DNA from: an uncultured Clostridia bacterium
GTDB lineage: Bacteria > Bacillota > Clostridia > Oscillospirales > Ruminococcaceae
DNA: 64,000 nt
Reading direction: 5' to 3'
Assembly (NCBI GenBank): GCA_947624375.1
Contig: CANQKD010000007.1
Span: 53,655 to 117,654, forward strand
Shown: piece after piece, positions 62,610 to 64,000 of the stretch
How the letters are laid out: each line of letters opens with the position of its first letter
Position numbering within the stretch: the first letter of the stretch is position 1
The notes under the pieces: model-generated
What the model was told of the DNA's origin: nothing
The model's input: only the letters and a program-made list of their open reading frames with translations
The model's database searches: none
Made by a program: the position numbers and the translations under genes

Positions 62610-63096
62610 TAGAGGCAAGTATTTTGTCGGCGATATCTTCGGGCGTGCCGCTGCCGCTTACCACGATATCGCCTGCCGCGCGGTATATAGGGTAGCGGCT
62701 CTCAAAACGCTGCAAAAGCTCGGTGCGGTCGGCATTTGAGGCAAGGGGTCGGTTGCTGTCGCCGCAGATGCGTGAGTAGCAAGTATCAAAATCAGTATCT
62801 ATAAACACTATAACGCCGCTGTGCTTAGCCGCCGCGGTGTTTTCTTTTCTCAAAACCGCGCCGCCGCCCAGCGCAACAACGGTATCGCCGCCAAGCTCGG
62901 TTATAAGCCTGCTTTCAACGCCGCGAAAGTATTCCTCGCCGTTCTGGGCGAATATTTCGGGTATTGTGCGCCCATCGGTCTCAACGATAAGGTCGTCAAG
63001 GTCAAAAAAGCTGCGATTCGACTTTTCGGCAAGTATTTTGCCAACGGTGGTTTTGCCGCAGCCCATAAAGCCGCAAAGAAATATAGTCTTATCCAT
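62602..63096 (-). CDS. aroK: Shikimate kinase
   Basis: A 164-residue P-loop kinase phosphorylating shikimate in aromatic amino acid synthesis. Walker A: IFLCGFMGCGKTTVGKILAE. Asp/Arg region: FFDLDDLIVETDGRTIPEIF, FRGVESRLI and GGGAVLRKEN. The family length is normal. It overlaps aroE by eight bases, with an AAGGGAG site inside aroE. Confidence 0.97.
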   Translation of the reverse strand: MDKTIFLCGFMGCGKTTVGKILAEKSNRSFFDLDDLIVETDGRTIPEIFAQNGEEYFRGVESRLITELGGDTVVALGGGAVLRKENTAAAKHSGVIVFIDTDFDTCYSRICGDSNRPLASNADRTELLQRFESRYPIYRAAGDIVVSGSGTPEDIADKILASIS

Positions 63097-63916
63097 TCAG
63101 TATCTCCCTTGTTCGTTTTGTAACGCGCGCTATCTGCTCATCTGTAAACTTTGCGCCGTACCACAGCGTGTGCGACTGCGCCGCCTGCACCACAAGCATC
63201 TCCATTCCGCTGGCGCAACGTTTGCCCTGCGCCTCCGCCTTTTGTATGAGCACCGTCTTTTCGGGGTTGTATATCGCATCAAAGAAAGAGCCGCATTTGT
63301 CTATCACTTCATCTGTTATAGGGCAGCCCTTTACTTTGGGGTACATTCCCACAGGCGTGGCGTTTATGCAAAGGTCATATTCGCCTTTTATGCTGTCAAT
63401 AGTGCAAGCCTGTGCGCTCTTGTAAAGCCGCAGGCAAAGCTCGTTTATGTCGGGAACGGTAAGGTCTGCAACGGTGAGCTGCGCGCCTGCCCTTAAAGCC
63501 GCGGCAGCCATCATCTTTCCTGCGCCGCCAAAGCCCAGAAGCAGCACCTTTCCGTTAAGCGAGAGCCCGTTAGCTTTCAAAGCATATTCAAAACCGGTCA
63601 TATCGGTATTGTAGCCTATCGCGCCTTTTTCGGTGTTTGCAACGCAGTTTACCGCGCCGCACACCTGCGCAGTTTCGTCAAGACCATCAAGAAAAGGTAT
63701 TATATCGCACTTGTAGGGGATAGTAACATTGTACCCCACAAGCGTGCGGAGCGTTTTGTATACATCGCCAAGCTCCTGCGGTTCACATTCGCATATGCCG
63801 TAAGAGCCTTTTTTGCCCGTAATTTCAAAAAGCTGGGCGTGTATCTGCGGTGAAAGTGTGTGCGCCAGGCTTCTTCCCAAAAGAAGGTGGTCGCAGCCGT
63901 TTGGTGTAAATTTCAT
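63089..63916 (-). CDS. aroE: Shikimate dehydrogenase
   Basis: A 275-residue NADP-dependent reductase of 3-dehydroshikimate. Substrate residues are in LLGRSLAHTLSPQIH and VGYNVTIPYKCDIIPFLDGL (catalytic Lys). The NADP site is VLLLGFGGAGKMMAAAALRA, and DLCINATPVGMYPK is the usual loop. The ribosome site before 63916 is modest. It is translated before aroK on the minus strand. Confidence 0.97.
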   Translation of the reverse strand: MKFTPNGCDHLLLGRSLAHTLSPQIHAQLFEITGKKGSYGICECEPQELGDVYKTLRTLVGYNVTIPYKCDIIPFLDGLDETAQVCGAVNCVANTEKGAIGYNTDMTGFEYALKANGLSLNGKVLLLGFGGAGKMMAAAALRAGAQLTVADLTVPDINELCLRLYKSAQACTIDSIKGEYDLCINATPVGMYPKVKGCPITDEVIDKCGSFFDAIYNPEKTVLIQKAEAQGKRCASGMEMLVVQAAQSHTLWYGAKFTDEQIARVTKRTREILNG

Positions 63917-63973
63917 ATGTATCTCTTGTATGATATAGTTATCCCTAAATCATACTCTCCTTTCATCAAAATG

Positions 63974-63982
63974 TGGTATAAT
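63974..63982 (+). promoter_or_regulatory. Extended -10 promoter at the window edge
   Basis: TGGTATAAT on the plus strand (TATAAT 63977-63982), without a clear -35. It probably drives a gene beyond the window. Confidence 0.45.
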
Positions 63983-64000
63983 AGAAATTGGGTACTGTGG

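Noticed and set aside
1..64000. tRNA, rRNA and prophage genes
   Set aside because: I looked in the intergenic regions and saw no cloverleaf with CCA-adjacent features, no rRNA and no integrase or phage structural genes.

Overview
The window reads as the chromosome of an anaerobic, spore-forming, plant-fibre-degrading Firmicute of the Oscillospiraceae/Ruminococcus type (inference). The evidence is: Gram-positive Shine-Dalgarno sites and frequent TTG/GTG starts; many sporulation genes (yabP, yabQ, spoIVB, a sipL-like gene with spoIVA, spoVAC); T-box leaders; a V-type ATPase operon; and surface lipoprotein glycosidases with Ser/Thr-rich linkers. Every protein call is by eye from motifs and family resemblance. 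No searches were run.

Layout. 1-0.8 kb (minus): start of homoserine dehydrogenase and an ACT regulator. 1.2-5.7 kb (minus): a GH36 alpha-galactosidase and a GH74 xyloglucanase lipoprotein in one unit. 5.8-9.5 kb: yabP-yabQ-divIC-S1 protein, then DUF4321, a lipoprotein and an AraC regulator. 9.5-10.5 kb: a hairpin-rich repeat island around a small Cys-rich gene. 10.5-17 kb: DUF1846, YitT, a HAD phosphatase, a J-like membrane protein, two unknowns and a cyclophilin. 17-18.3 kb: spoIVB. 18.5-25.3 kb: a surface-acylation-type cassette (MBOAT, DHHW/AlgJ-like, FkbH-like, ACP). 25.35-28.2 kb: a T-box leader and a fused TIM-barrel/acyl-CoA synthetase. 28.3-32.6 kb: a Thr-rich anchored protein, Rrf2 and LysR regulators, a PII-like protein and prmA. 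32.8-35.8 kb: sipL-like and spoIVA. 36-45.5 kb: a ten-gene V-type ATPase operon. 45.5-48.1 kb: an unknown gene, an AlkD-like protein and an MFS transporter. 48.1-55.3 kb: T-box, repeat element, alaS, HIT, comEC-like, holA, rnmV. 55.3-57.4 kb: pyrB with a fused zinc module, and an amidase. 57.5-61.6 kb: GH95 and GH26. 61.6-63.9 kb: spoVAC, a Cys-cluster protein, aroK and aroE.

How the genes fit together. The glycoside hydrolases (GH74 and GH26 as lipoproteins, GH36 and GH95 apparently cytosolic) suggest surface cleavage of xyloglucan and mannan followed by intracellular trimming of galactosyl and fucosyl/L-galactosyl side chains. The sporulation genes cover engulfment-stage signalling (SpoIVB), coat basement-layer assembly (SipL-like with SpoIVA), cortex-related YabP/YabQ and one SpoVA channel subunit.

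Three points stand out. First, a dispersed, modular intergenic element (two long copies at 9471-9856 and 48372-48746, partial copies elsewhere) has hairpin loops that are identical between copies while at least eight stem base pairs change with full compensation. Second, the MBOAT-DHHW-FkbH-ACP cassette could load a glyceryl-type or acyl group on a dedicated carrier protein and pass it to a surface polymer. Third, a T-box with a probable leucine specifier controls a bifunctional TIM-barrel/acyl-CoA synthetase that is not a classical amino-acid gene.
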